Shown here piece by piece: positions 43,697 through 53,003 of a DNA stretch of 64,000 nt. The position numbers and the translations under genes were made by a program. Origin of the DNA: Xanthomonas citri pv. mangiferaeindicae. Lineage in GTDB: Bacteria; Pseudomonadota; Gammaproteobacteria; Xanthomonadales; Xanthomonadaceae. The notes under the pieces are model-generated. The model searched no databases and was not told the DNA's origin. It saw nothing but the letters and a program-made list of their open reading frames with translations. Position 1 is the first letter of the stretch; the number at the start of each line of letters is the position of its first letter. The stretch is from assembly GCA_002240395.1 (NCBI GenBank), contig CP016836.1, forward strand, positions 1,153,001 to 1,217,000. The letters are read 5' to 3'.

Positions 43697-44082
43697 GCTT
43701 CGATCGGAAGTTGCTCGCTGCAACTCATGTTTGCGCAGCCACCGGGCTGCCCCGCTCGACGGACGGGCGACGAAATGAACATTGGTAAACATGGGTCTGG
43801 CTATGACAGGCTGTTCACCGGCATCTGCCCGGCCAAAGCTGGCTACGATGATGACTGTATGGATGTCGACACTCAGCGAATCGCTACGCTGGCGATCGAC
43901 ATCGTTAGATCAGTCAAGCCAGGTGAGCAAGCTGCCGCGAAGCTTGGCGCTAACCTGGCCGACTGCATCGCCAAAATGCAGCAGCGCAGCCATCATGTAC
44001 GCACGAAATACGTTGCAACCGGCCTGTTTGGGCTACAATCCCCGGCCGCCCTCCTCCGCTTCGAGGTGGTTGGCCGAACAAC
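43697..44082. other. glmS-tRNA gap, no convincing gene
   Basis: About 385 bases between divergent glmS and tRNA-Arg, with lower G+C than the surroundings. One plus-strand frame from 43860 (MDVDTQRIATLAIDIVRSVK) reads as a plausible protein for about 70 codons but ends inside the tRNA gene and overlaps its promoter, so I do not call it. It may be a decayed gene. Confidence 0.5.
44013..44039 (+). promoter_or_regulatory. promoter of the tRNA-Arg gene
   Basis: TTGCAA (44013-44018), 15-base spacer, TACAAT (44034-44039), about 44 bases before the tRNA 5' end. The spacer is a little short. Confidence 0.6.
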
Positions 44083-44159
44083 GCGCCTGTAGCTCAGCCG
44101 GATAGAGTAGTGGCTTCCGAAGCCATTGGTCGGGGGTTCGAATCCCTCCAGGCGCGCCA
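44083..44159 (+). tRNA. tRNA-Arg (CCG)
   Basis: Cloverleaf of 77 bases with encoded CCA. Acceptor GCGCCTG pairs with CAGGCGC; D-arm GCTC...GAGT; anticodon arm GTGGC-TTCCGAA-GCCAT with anticodon CCG; T-arm GGGGG-TTCGAAT-CCCTC; discriminator G then CCA. Reads CGG codons, used often in this G+C-rich DNA. Confidence 0.97.
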
Positions 44160-44268
44160 TCTTCGGACCGACGGATTCCAGCGTCGATGCGCGGAGGAGC
44201 CGGGCCCACGACGCCGCCGCGCTGGCGCGCGCTGGCAGAACGGCGGGACATGGGCCCCGCCGCGCAGA

Positions 44269-44412
44269 TTACTTCTTGTTTCCCTTCTTATCCGGCGCCT
44301 GCGATAGCGCGGAGCCAGCCGCTGTCTTCGCGTCCTTGCTGCTGCTTTTGTTCTTCAGCGTCTTGGAGGCGGCAGTCGCAGCCTTGGGGCTGGTCTTCTC
44401 GTTCTTCGCCAT
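44269..44412 (-). CDS. small Lys/Ala/Ser-rich protein
   Basis: 47 residues from ATG 44412 (MAKNEKTSPKAATAASKTLK) ending in NKK. Highly basic, low complexity and no hydrophobic segment. Very similar short proteins (MAKNEKTSPK...) recur in Xanthomonadaceae, as I recall. Could be a nucleic-acid-binding or stress-related protein; no function is known to me. A longer frame to 44466 adds a non-conserved stretch. Confidence 0.7.
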   Translation of the reverse strand: MAKNEKTSPKAATAASKTLKNKSSSKDAKTAAGSALSQAPDKKGNKK

Positions 44413-44646
44413 GTTGGTGATTTCCGGAATGCCGGCGGCTACCGGCCGTTGGATCCTGCGCCCCATCCTGCTGCTGCGCCAGACCTACCGTGGCTGACGA
44501 CACGCGCACCGTCGGCGCTGTCTGGATTCGCCGCGCCCCTGCCAAGCGCCGTCATGCCGGGCACGTCTCACCACCCGACGTGCTCACGAAGCAGATGGGG
44601 CGCGTAGAGTAGACACGCGCACGGGGGCGCCTTCGGGGAATCGACG

Positions 44647-44973
44647 ATGGACTTGAAGCACAAGCTGCTGCTGGGGTTCATGGCGGCCTTCGGGTTCGTC
44701 CTGCTCGTGCACGAGCTTCAGCCCAAGCCGGTGTCGAGCACCCGCACCCCGCAGATGTTCGAGGTGCTGTCGTCGAACTTCGAATCGCGTTTGTACGTGG
44801 ACCTGCGCAACCTCGATACCGGCCGTGTCCACCGTCTTGTCTATGCCGGCAAGCGCTGCTACGGGTCGTCGGTCCGCGTGGGCAGCCGCTGGGCGCTTCC
44901 TGCGATCACCGAGCAGTACAAGGACGGGTCGCTGCGGTACGGGGTCGATGCGCGTTCGCTGTGCCGCCGCTGA
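44647..44973 (+). CDS. small membrane-anchored protein of unknown function
   Basis: 108 residues from ATG 44647. One N-terminal hydrophobic segment (KLLLGFMAAFGFVLLVHELQ) followed by a soluble domain with two Cys (YAGKRCYGSSV and DARSLCRR), consistent with a periplasmic disulfide. No family recognised. Codon use is normal for the region. Confidence 0.65.
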   Translation: MDLKHKLLLGFMAAFGFVLLVHELQPKPVSSTRTPQMFEVLSSNFESRLYVDLRNLDTGRVHRLVYAGKRCYGSSVRVGSRWALPAITEQYKDGSLRYGVDARSLCRR

Positions 44974-45158
44974 GGGGGCGGGCAGACGAGCGGCGCCCCC
45001 TGTCACCGGTATGCACTTGGGCAATAACAATCGGGCGGCTTGGCGTAGCCCCTTCGTCACCGGCTCGAGGCAGCGCGCGAAACGCCTCGCGCGCAGCCGC
45101 CGCTAATGCGACCTTCGGTTCTCGTCGCGCGCGTTGCGGTCTATGACAATCGACGGCG

Positions 45159-46622
45159 TCATTTGGCCGCCGGCGTTGCCGCCGGGGCCTCGCGCGGCGG
45201 GAGCGTCGGGGTCCAGGGCTTCTTGAGTTCGGCCAGGGCGGCGGCAATCGGTGCGTCGCCCGGCAGGGCTTCGCCACCGGTGCTGCCGTCCTCTTCGTCG
45301 CCGCGCAGGTGGCCAGGCAGCGCGGCCTCGGTGTAGGCGCTGGCGGCGCGTGGGGCGTCGGCGTCGGTGCCGGCGTTCTCGGGGCGCAGCACGACATCCG
45401 GGTCAATGCCGCGGGCCTGGATCGAGCGGCCGCTGGGGGTGAAATAGCGCGCGGTGGTGAGCTTGACCGAGTCGCCGTTGTCGAGCGGCAGCACGGTCTG
45501 CACGGAACCCTTGCCGAAGGTGCGGCTGCCGACGACACGCGCGCGGCCGTTGTCGCGCAGCGCGCCGGCCAGCACTTCCGAGGCGCTGGCCGAGCCGACG
45601 TCGACGAGCACGACGACCGGGGCGCCGTTGAGGATGTCGCCGGGGGTGGCGCTGAACTGTGCGTCGCTGATCGGGATGCGGCCGCGGGTGCTGACGATGT
45701 CGCCGCTTTCGAGCAGGTCGTCGGCAATTTGCACCGCCGAGGTCAGCAGGCCGCCCGGGTTGCTGCGCAGGTCGATGACCAGGCCGCGCAGGCGACCGCC
45801 GCTCTGGCTGGCGAGTTCGCCGACAGTGCGGCTGAAGGCGGCTGCCGTATCGACCTGGAACTGGCTCACGCGCACGTAGCCATAGCCCGGCTCGAGCATC
45901 CGGCCGCGGACACTGACCACGCGAATGGTCTCGCGTTGGACGCGGATCTCCAGCGGCGTGCGCTCCCCATCGCGCAGCACGCCGAGCACCACAGCGGTGC
46001 CCGATGCGCCGCGCAGCGGACCATGCCCCTCGTTGTCGGCCGGCGTGAGCGCCCGGCCATCGACGCTGACGATGACGTCGCCGGCGCGGATGCCGGCCTT
46101 CTCGGCCGGCGTGCCGTCGATCGGGGCGATCACGCGCATGCTGCCGTCGGGCAGGTACATCACTTCCACGCCGATGCCTTCGTAGGCGCCCGTCGTGCCT
46201 TCGTCGAAGGCTTCCGCCGCGTCCTTTTCCATGTAGACGCTGTGCGGGTCGAGGTCGAGCAGCAGGCCGCGGATGGCCGATGCCATCAGCTTGCGGTCCT
46301 CGACCGGTTCGACATAGGCCTGGCGCACGGCGTTGAAGACGCCGACGTAGCGGCGGATTTCTTCGAGCGGCACGCGGTTGGAGGCGTGTTCGATCGCGTC
46401 CGGGTCGTCGCTGGCGGCGACCTCGCGGGCCGCCTGGGCGTCGTCAGGGGCGTCGTCGTCCGAGGCCGGCGTCGCGTCCTGGGCCTCGTCCTGTGGCGCG
46501 GGCTGCTCGGCGGGCGTGTCCTGGGCCGGGGCCGCATCTGCGGGGGACGGCGCGGTCTCCTGCGCGAACGCCGCGGGCGACAGCAGCAACGACAGGGCCA
46601 GCGTCAGGGAACGAACGCGCAT
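45159..46622 (-). CDS. ctpA: carboxy-terminal processing protease (S41)
   Basis: 487 residues from ATG 46622 (MRVRSLTLALSLLLSPAAFA, signal peptide to AFAQ). Periplasmic serine protease of the CtpA/Prc class. An acidic, Pro/Ala/Asp-rich linker (about 25-85), PDZ domain (IGVEVMYLPDGSMRVIAPID, AGIRAGDVIVSVDG), then the S41 catalytic core: LVIDLRSNPGGLL, catalytic Ser in VDVGSASASEVLAGAL near 342 and Lys in FGKGSVQTVLP near 367. The C-terminus is Ala/Pro rich. No murein-hydrolase or LbcA adapter gene is next to it. Confidence 0.92.
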   Translation of the reverse strand: MRVRSLTLALSLLLSPAAFAQETAPSPADAAPAQDTPAEQPAPQDEAQDATPASDDDAPDDAQAAREVAASDDPDAIEHASNRVPLEEIRRYVGVFNAVRQAYVEPVEDRKLMASAIRGLLLDLDPHSVYMEKDAAEAFDEGTTGAYEGIGVEVMYLPDGSMRVIAPIDGTPAEKAGIRAGDVIVSVDGRALTPADNEGHGPLRGASGTAVVLGVLRDGERTPLEIRVQRETIRVVSVRGRMLEPGYGYVRVSQFQVDTAAAFSRTVGELASQSGGRLRGLVIDLRSNPGGLLTSAVQIADDLLESGDIVSTRGRIPISDAQFSATPGDILNGAPVVVLVDVGSASASEVLAGALRDNGRARVVGSRTFGKGSVQTVLPLDNGDSVKLTTARYFTPSGRSIQARGIDPDVVLRPENAGTDADAPRAASAYTEAALPGHLRGDEEDGSTGGEALPGDAPIAAALAELKKPWTPTLPPREAPAATPAAK

Positions 46623-46753
46623 GCAGGACTCCGGGCAACGAAAACAGGCTGCGCGCAGGCCGCGCGCGGCCAATGATTATGCGGCGCGGTCGCGTGAATG
46701 GGGTGCCTGCCCGGCCGGCGATTCAGGTCCATGCGGCTTCGTGCCGACGGGGC

Positions 46754-47287
46754 CTAGCGGGCCGGGTGCTCGGCAAACGGGCGATGGGTGCCGTCGTTGG
46801 CGACCAATTCGACGGTGTAGGCCTGGCTGCGGCCATCGGGCATCTCCATGCCGGGCGAGCCCATCGGCATGCCCGGCGCCGCGATCCCACGCGCGTCGGG
46901 GCGCTCGGCCAACAGGCGGCGGACGTCGGCCGCAGGCACGTGGCCTTCGACGAAGTAGCCGTCGATCTCGGCAGTGTGGCAGGACGCCATCGCGTCGGGC
47001 ACGCCCAGGCGCGTCTTGACCGCGGCGAGGTCCTCGACATCGATGGTCTCGACCACGAAGCCATCGCGCTGCATGTGCTCGACCCACTTGCCGCAGCAGC
47101 CGCAGGTCGCGGTCTTGTGCACGCGCATGCGCGGCAGGACCTGGGTGTCGGCGGCCTGCGCGACCGGCGTCGCGCCTGCCTCCACAGCCGGCGCGGCGGC
47201 GGTGTCGGCCGCTGCGGGTGTCGCGGCGCCAGTGCAGGCGGCGACGGGCAGCAGCAACAGCGTCAGGGCGAGAGGATGGATGCGCAT
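46754..47287 (-). CDS. DUF411 lipoprotein, probable metal-binding
   Basis: 177 residues from ATG 47287. Signal peptide with lipobox (VAAC, Cys about 18), an Ala/Thr/Pro linker, then the DUF411 domain: HKTATCGCCGKWVEHMQRDGF with CxxC-type cysteines and MASCHTAEIDGYFVEGHVP, then GIAAPGMPMGSPGMEMPDGR with Met-rich strands. DUF411 proteins are linked to copper handling by the Cys and Met residues; that is a family-level inference. Stands alone between ctpA and repeats. Confidence 0.88.
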   Translation of the reverse strand: MRIHPLALTLLLLPVAACTGAATPAAADTAAAPAVEAGATPVAQAADTQVLPRMRVHKTATCGCCGKWVEHMQRDGFVVETIDVEDLAAVKTRLGVPDAMASCHTAEIDGYFVEGHVPAADVRRLLAERPDARGIAAPGMPMGSPGMEMPDGRSQAYTVELVANDGTHRPFAEHPAR

Positions 47288-47332
47288 GTGGACTCCAGGA
47301 AATCGATCGCAGGACAGCCCGATTATGCGCGA

Positions 47333-47435
47333 GCGCCCCCACCCCGGCCCTCCCCGCGTTGCGGGGGAGGGAGCTGAGTGGTGCGCCTGCGCGCGTGGTG
47401 CAGACGGGCCACCTCCCCGCGATGCGGGGGAGGGA
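47333..47435. repeat. short palindromic repeat copy
   Basis: H3-type hairpins: CACCCCGGCCCTCCCCGC-GTT-GCGGGGGAGGGAG and a second CACCTCCCCGC-GAT-GCGGGGGAGGGAG. An isolated member of the dispersed family, between the DUF411 and CsbD-like genes. Confidence 0.8.
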
Positions 47436-47441
47436 GACGGG

Positions 47442-47618
47442 TCAGCGGCCCTTGCGGGCGTTGTCGTTGGCCTTGCCGACGGCGCTCTGTACCTTGCCTG
47501 CGGTCTTCTGCGCCTTGCCCGCCATTTCCTTGGCGGTGTTGCCGGTGACCTTGCCGGCCACTTCCTTCGCGGTGCCCTTGACTTGGTTCTTCATGCCTTC
47601 GCTGCGGTTCTTGTCCAC
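47442..47618 (-). CDS. CsbD-like small stress protein
   Basis: 58 residues. GTG 47618 is chosen because a perfect AGGAGG lies five bases upstream. Sequence starts MDKNRSEGMKNQVKGTAKEV (GTG read as Met) and continues AGKVTGNTAKEMAGKAQKTA, ending DNARKGR; the K-G-x-A-K-E/A-x-G-K repeats are characteristic of the CsbD family, small soluble general-stress proteins. Function unknown in the family. Confidence 0.85.
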   Translation of the reverse strand: MDKNRSEGMKNQVKGTAKEVAGKVTGNTAKEMAGKAQKTAGKVQSAVGKANDNARKGR

Positions 47619-47705
47619 GACAACCTCCTCGCGCCTGCACGATTGCAGGCTGCGTGGGGATATGCGCCTGTCGCCGCCACGCGGAGGTGAAGAAACACAG
47701 CCTCG

Positions 47706-48545
47706 TTACAGAATCGGCATGCCGCCGGTCACTGCATAGCGCCCGCCGGTCATGTAGCTGGCTTCGTCGGACGCCAGCAGCACGTAGATCGGGGCGCACT
47801 CGGCTGGTTGCCCGGGTCGCTTGAGCGGGGCCTGGCTGCCGAACTCGGCCACGGCATCGGGCGGCAGTGTCGATGGGATCAGCGGCGTCCAGATCGGGCC
47901 GGGTGCGACGGAGTTGACGCGGATGCCCTTGTCGGCGAGCAGTTGCGCCAGGCCGGCGGTGAAGTTGGCGATCGCACCCTTGGTCGTCGCATACGGCAGC
48001 AACGTCGGGTTGGGCTTGTCGGAGTTGATCGAGCTGGTGTTGATGATCGACGCGCCGGGCTTCATGTGCGGCACTGCGGCCTTGCACAGGTGGAACATCG
48101 CGCTGACGTTGACCTGGAAGGTGTAGTCCCACTTGTCGTCGGGGATCTCGTCGAGCGATTCGTAGGTCATCTGATAGGCGGCATTGTTGACCAGTACGTC
48201 GATGCGGCCGAAGGCCTCGACTGCTTTGCGTACGATCGCGCGGCAATGTGCGGGATCGGCGATGTCGCCGGGGACCAGTTCGCAGCGGCGGCCTGCGGCT
48301 TCGACCAGGCGCTGAGTCTCCTGTGCATCTTCGTCTTCGCTCAGGTAGCTCACCAGCACGTCCGCCCCTTCGCGTGCGTAGGCCAGCGCGACCGCACGGC
48401 CGATGCCGCTGTCGCCGCCGGTGATGATCGCGATCTTGTCCTGCAGCCGCCCACTGCCGCGATAGCTGTTCTCGCCGTGGTCTGCAGGCGGATCGAGTTT
48501 GCGCTCGACGCCGGGCACGGACTGCTGCTGTGCGGGCTGGTTCAT
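47706..48545 (-). CDS. SDR-family oxidoreductase (YghA-like)
   Basis: 279 residues from ATG 48545 (MNQPAQQQSVPGVERKLDPP). Short-chain dehydrogenase with an N-terminal extension typical of YghA/YhdF-type. NAD motif TGGDSGIG, LVNNAAYQ, catalytic SSINS and YATTK (Tyr-x3-Lys), VAPGPIWTPLIPS. Substrate unknown. Starts 88 bases after the CsbD-like gene, both read leftward, so they may be co-transcribed as a stress pair; such pairing is common in related genomes. Confidence 0.9.
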   Translation of the reverse strand: MNQPAQQQSVPGVERKLDPPADHGENSYRGSGRLQDKIAIITGGDSGIGRAVALAYAREGADVLVSYLSEDEDAQETQRLVEAAGRRCELVPGDIADPAHCRAIVRKAVEAFGRIDVLVNNAAYQMTYESLDEIPDDKWDYTFQVNVSAMFHLCKAAVPHMKPGASIINTSSINSDKPNPTLLPYATTKGAIANFTAGLAQLLADKGIRVNSVAPGPIWTPLIPSTLPPDAVAEFGSQAPLKRPGQPAECAPIYVLLASDEASYMTGGRYAVTGGMPIL

Positions 48546-48855
48546 CGTCTGGTCTCCATGTCGGGGGAAGGCGCCACGCTAGGCGCGTGCACGTGGCGCG
48601 CCGGTGATTGCAACGGCATCTGGGCGCATGGGCTTGCAGGGATTGCAGGCCGAATCGCGACATCGCGCTTACGACTTCTCGACACGATCCTAAGATTTGC
48701 ATTGGTCTAATCCGCGCCCGTTCCCGGATGTGATGGGGACGCGAAGGGCGAGGTGGCGTGGCTGCCGGCACTGTCCGGCGGCGCGGCATTGCGCCTGCGG
48801 TCAGGCGGACATGCGCACCTCGACGATCCACGATCACAGAGGGCTCCGCAGCACG

Positions 48856-51495
48856 ATGACGTTTGCCGTCCATTCCCACCCCCGCCGCCTGGCCCTGGCC
48901 ACTCTGGCCACCGCCATCCTTGCCACGCCTGTCTTCGCCCAGACCGCAGCGCCCGATGCCAAGCCGCCGACCGACGAGGTGGAGAACCTCGACGCGGTCC
49001 AGGTGCGCGGCGTGCGCGCCAGTGTCGCCGGCGCACTCGACGCCAAGCGCGGTGCGGCGCAGATCACCGATTCGATCGTCGCCGAAGACATCGGCAAGCT
49101 GCCTGACAACAGTGTCGCGGCGGCGATGCAGCGCATCACCGGCGTGCAGGTCCAGCGCGGCGGCGCGGAGGTGGGCACGGTGCTGGTGCGCGGGCTGCCG
49201 AATGTGGTCACCACGCTCAATGGCCGCAACATCTTCACCACCACCGGGCGCGGCGTTGCGCTGGCCGACATTCCGGCCGACCAGTTGCAACAGGTCGATG
49301 TCTACAAGACCAGCGGTGCCGAGCAGATCGAAGGGGGCATCGCCGGCGCGGTCGACATCCGGCTGCGCCGCCCGTTCGACCTCGACGAGGACAGCACACT
49401 CGCCGGCAGCGTCTCCACGCTGTATGCCGACCAAGCGCGCGAGACCGCGACCAACGGCAGCCTGACCGGCAGCCGCCAGTGGGAGACCGGGGCCGGCCGC
49501 GTGGGCGTGCTCGGTGCGGTGTCGTACCAGGAGACGCCGTATCTGGAGTCCAACACCTTCCACGGCACCTACGACCGCGTCGACGACCCGCGGGATCCGT
49601 CGCGGCAGTTGCTGGTGCCGTTCAACGCCGGCAACCTGCAGGCGCAGGGCTTCCGTCGGCGCAAGGCCGCGAACGTGGCGTTCCAGTGGGCGCCCAATGA
49701 CAACACCGAGCTCTGGGCCGACGGTTTCTACGTCGGCTATCGCAACACGCCGCGGGTCAACTACTGGATGCCGTTCCCCGGGTCGCTGACGCCGGAGAAC
49801 ACCGACTCGCTGGCCACCCAGCCCGGCAACGACATCCTGCAGCGCGTGGAACTGCGCGATAGCGACGTGCTGTCGAGCACGCAGGCGCACCAGAACAGTT
49901 CCGATACCTGGCAAGCGGCGATCGGCGGTAGCTGGAAGGGCGAGCGGCTGAAGTTGTCGAGCGAGCTGGCCTACACCTACAGCGAATCGGACAACCGCTC
50001 GATGGTGCTCGACATCATGACCACCGTGCCGCGGCTGACCATCGACAGCAGTCGCGGCGTGCCGTTCACCTCGGCCACGCACGCCGACGGGACCGCCTAC
50101 GACGTCACCGATCCCGACGCCTGGCGGCTGAGCCAGTACTACGACAGCTGGAGCCGGCAGGAGGGCGACGAGTGGGCGTGGCGCGCCGATGCCAACTTCG
50201 CCTTCGACGGTGGCATCGTCAGTTCGCTCGACGCGGGCGTACGCCTGGCACGGCGCAACGCCTCCAACATCGGCGGCGATCCGGGCGCGCGCGACAACCT
50301 CATTGGCGCGCCGATCCGGATGTCCGACATCCCCGGTCTCGCGCAAGTCACGCCCGGCAACATCCTCGACGGCGACCGCGATGTCGGCGTCGATCGCTGG
50401 CTGGGTGCCAACCGCGACTTCCTGCTTGGCCACACCGCACTGATCCGCCAAGCCATGGGCCACGGCCCCGACCGGCCGCCTGCGAACCCGGCGGTGCAGT
50501 TCGACAACCGCGAGGACAACCACGCCGCCTACCTGCAGGCCAACTACGGGTTCGCGATCGGCGCAATCCCGGTCGACGGCAGGATCGGCGTGCGCCATGT
50601 GCGGCTGGAGAGCCAGCTCAACGGCACCTCGTTGGTCGACGGCGTCGAGACACCGGTACAGACCACACGCGCACGCAACGAATGGCTGCCGAGCTTCAGC
50701 GCGAACCTGTCGCTGCGCGAGGATCTGATGCTGCGTCTGTCGCACAGTCAGTCGATCACCCTGCCCCACTTCGCCGACCTCAACCCGCAGTTGGCGCTGT
50801 TCGAGTCCACCGACACGCTGCCTGCGCGCGGCAGCGGCGGCAACCCGGACTTGGCGCCGGTGGAATCGAAGAACCTCGACGCCTCTTTGGAGTGGTATTT
50901 CCAAGACAACGCGCTGCTGTCGTTGGCTGCGTTCCACCGCGATGTCGACGGTTATGTGCAGATCTACGCCGAGGACGAGACGATCGACGGCACGACCTAC
51001 CAGATCACCCGCCCGCGCAATACCGGCAGCGGCACGCTGCGCGGCGTGGAGATCGGCTACACGCAGTTCTACGACTTCCTGCCCGGCGCCTGGTCCGGCC
51101 TGGGCACACAGTTGAACGCGACGTGGATCGATGCGGAGGCCGAGTCGCCCGACGGCGTGATGCAGCCGCTGGCGAACGTGTCCAAGCGGGCCTGGAATGC
51201 AGTGCTGATGTACGAGTACGACGCGTTCTCCGCGCGGCTGGCCTACAACTGGCGCGACGATTACGCGGCGAGCTTCAGCGCCTCGGGCGATCAGCCCAAC
51301 GAGGTCTTCCACGGCCCGGAAGAATGGCTGGATCTCGCGCTCAACTATGCGATGGACGAGAACGTCACGGTGTTCCTGGAGGCGACCAACCTGCTGGGCA
51401 GCAAAACCCAGAACTACTTCGGCAGTCCCGAATTCCTGCGCGACCGCGCCTCGCCCGAACGCAGCTACATGCTCGGCATCCGCTTCCGGCTGTGA
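48856..51495 (+). CDS. TonB-dependent outer-membrane receptor (Xanthomonas/Caulobacter type)
   Basis: 879 residues from ATG 48856 (MTFAVHSHPRRLALATLATA ending near VFAQ, signal peptide). ATG 48811 is an alternative giving 15 more. Plug domain with LDAVQVRGVRASVAGALDAK, AEDIGKLPDNSVAAAMQRIT, GVQVQRGGAEVGTVLVRGLP, EQIEGGIAGAVDIRLRRPFD; then a 22-strand barrel to EGMLGIRF-like YMLGIRFRL. The text IGKLPDN and GVQVQR is characteristic of the TonB-Xanth-Caul subfamily, which often handles plant-derived or polymer-derived carbohydrates. Substrate not indicated by neighbours. Confidence 0.92.
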   Translation: MTFAVHSHPRRLALATLATAILATPVFAQTAAPDAKPPTDEVENLDAVQVRGVRASVAGALDAKRGAAQITDSIVAEDIGKLPDNSVAAAMQRITGVQVQRGGAEVGTVLVRGLPNVVTTLNGRNIFTTTGRGVALADIPADQLQQVDVYKTSGAEQIEGGIAGAVDIRLRRPFDLDEDSTLAGSVSTLYADQARETATNGSLTGSRQWETGAGRVGVLGAVSYQETPYLESNTFHGTYDRVDDPRDPSRQLLVPFNAGNLQAQGFRRRKAANVAFQWAPNDNTELWADGFYVGYRNTPRVNYWMPFPGSLTPENTDSLATQPGNDILQRVELRDSDVLSSTQAHQNSSDTWQAAIGGSWKGERLKLSSELAYTYSESDNRSMVLDIMTTVPRLTIDSSRGVPFTSATHADGTAYDVTDPDAWRLSQYYDSWSRQEGDEWAWRADANFAFDGGIVSSLDAGVRLARRNASNIGGDPGARDNLIGAPIRMSDIPGLAQVTPGNILDGDRDVGVDRWLGANRDFLLGHTALIRQAMGHGPDRPPANPAVQFDNREDNHAAYLQANYGFAIGAIPVDGRIGVRHVRLESQLNGTSLVDGVETPVQTTRARNEWLPSFSANLSLREDLMLRLSHSQSITLPHFADLNPQLALFESTDTLPARGSGGNPDLAPVESKNLDASLEWYFQDNALLSLAAFHRDVDGYVQIYAEDETIDGTTYQITRPRNTGSGTLRGVEIGYTQFYDFLPGAWSGLGTQLNATWIDAEAESPDGVMQPLANVSKRAWNAVLMYEYDAFSARLAYNWRDDYAASFSASGDQPNEVFHGPEEWLDLALNYAMDENVTVFLEATNLLGSKTQNYFGSPEFLRDRASPERSYMLGIRFRL

Positions 51496-51503
51496 TGCGT
51501 CCG

Positions 51504-51536
51504 CCGCGCCGTCCCGCTATCCGCGGGATGGCGCGG
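51504..51536 (+). terminator. hairpin downstream of the TonB receptor
   Basis: Fourteen-base stem (51504-51517 with 51523-51536) around loop TATCC, with one G-T wobble. Strong G+C stem with no T tract after it; probable transcription stop or RNA stabiliser. Confidence 0.55.
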
Positions 51537-51724
51537 TGCAGCGTTCGCATGCCGAACATCGGTATCACGCGGCGCCCCAAGCGGGATCGCCGGCAGAAAC
51601 GCTGCTTGATCCGCTGGCTCTGACTGCTCATGCCCTTGACCTGCCGGGATTCTCAGGATCGACGATTCATTGCCGACGGCTCGGCGGTTGATGCTGGGCA
51701 GCGCTGCCTCCCACTTGCACACAC

Positions 51725-52990
51725 TTAGAGATATTTCGACACCTCGGCCATTCCGATGTCACTTGCACGGCGGAATGCGGTCGCCACGTCGTCGCAGTCC
51801 TTGGCGGACACTTCGAACGCCTCGAACACGGTTCGCCACGTCCTCACGATCCCCACCACGGTGTCGATCAACTGGGCTGCCCGTACCCGGGTCAGCCCGA
51901 AGTCCCCATAGCCGGCAATTGCATTGTCCAGGGTCGCCTTTCGGCCGTTCGGGCCCACCCCAAGGTGCAAGGTACGCGCCGTTCCCACCTGCGGTTTGGG
52001 CACCACGTCGTACAGGGGGCTCAAATTCCACGCCCCGTCGTCATGCACAAATGCGTGGTTTCGCAGGTGGTCATCATCGTTGGTGACCAGAATATTGAAG
52101 ACCATCCGCGAGAACAGCTCTTCGCGCTGGGCGGTCACTTGGCCCTCGGCCCCCCATTGCTCGATCACCCTGACGATCTGGGCGTAGCTGGCATCCGGGG
52201 AGTCCTGTTCCGTCAGACCCAGCATCGTGAGCGCACTGACCGTATGTTTGCGGCTCATTCCATCAGCAACCGGGATGCGGTCGAAGCGCTCGATCAGCAT
52301 CACCTGCCGGCCATCGGCCAGAGTCTGCAGTTCGGTCTTGGGCACAGACAGTCCCGCCCGGCGTGCCAGCTCCAGCGTGGCGCGCTCGACGCTGGGCACG
52401 TTGAAGCGGTCCCGAATGGACGGGAACTTGGCGATCCACTCGATGCCTTGATGGAGCACAGTGGCCTTGGGACGTGCGCCACCCAGCGACGGCGCACCGG
52501 CAAAATAGTTCGCAAGGTGAGCCGGTACCGGCAGACCTTCCTCAACCCGGTGCGATGCCTCGACCAGATACTGCAGGTCGATGGTTGATGGCAGGCGCGA
52601 GTGATGTGGCGGGCTGTCTACTGCTACGCGTACATCCAACGCACCCACCCGGTTGCTGCCGGCCTCCAGCATGTAGACCGACTCGGGCAGGCTGTTGGCG
52701 GGGGCTTCCAGACGGTTCTCAATCACGCGCCGTCCCCAATCGTCGGGAGTGGCATCGCGCAATGCTCCGAACATTGCCAAGCCATTCACAGGCAGCATGC
52801 GCTCGCCGGCGCGCTCCAGCGGTAACGAGACCGGATCCACAGCCATCGCATTCGGCTTACGACGGGCCACGTAGCGTGTGCCGTACTGGAACTGAGACGC
52901 TTGCAGCTCCGGCCCCAGCTCGGTCAGATCGAGCAGGCCGGCCGGCACCGCAGTCACCTCACCGGGGAGGTAGGCAAACACATAGGGCAT
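51725..52990 (-). CDS. hipA: HipA-family serine/threonine kinase
   Basis: 421 residues from ATG 52990 (MPYVFAYLPGEVTAVPAGLL). HipA_N couple domain, then HipA_C kinase: SLGGARPKATVLHQGIEWIA (the P-loop-like region), PKTELQTLADGRQVMLIERF, catalytic region NILVTNDDDHLRNHAFVHDD and LSPLYDVVPKPQ. E. coli HipA has the same layout and phosphorylates aminoacyl-tRNA synthetases. All the catalytic residues I can place are present. hipB lies 13 bases upstream, giving a hipBA order. Could be a type II toxin or a kinase of related HipT/HipL type. Confidence 0.92.
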   Translation of the reverse strand: MPYVFAYLPGEVTAVPAGLLDLTELGPELQASQFQYGTRYVARRKPNAMAVDPVSLPLERAGERMLPVNGLAMFGALRDATPDDWGRRVIENRLEAPANSLPESVYMLEAGSNRVGALDVRVAVDSPPHHSRLPSTIDLQYLVEASHRVEEGLPVPAHLANYFAGAPSLGGARPKATVLHQGIEWIAKFPSIRDRFNVPSVERATLELARRAGLSVPKTELQTLADGRQVMLIERFDRIPVADGMSRKHTVSALTMLGLTEQDSPDASYAQIVRVIEQWGAEGQVTAQREELFSRMVFNILVTNDDDHLRNHAFVHDDGAWNLSPLYDVVPKPQVGTARTLHLGVGPNGRKATLDNAIAGYGDFGLTRVRAAQLIDTVVGIVRTWRTVFEAFEVSAKDCDDVATAFRRASDIGMAEVSKYL

Positions 52991-53003
52991 GGTCGACCTC
53001 GGC

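Noticed and set aside
43860..44092. 77-codon frame MDVDTQRIATLAIDIVRSVK
   Set aside because: Ends inside tRNA-Arg and overlaps its promoter; kept only as a possible remnant.
47323..51312. Minus-strand 1329-codon frame across the TonB receptor and SDR genes
   Set aside because: Covers several good genes on both strands; shows no family motif.
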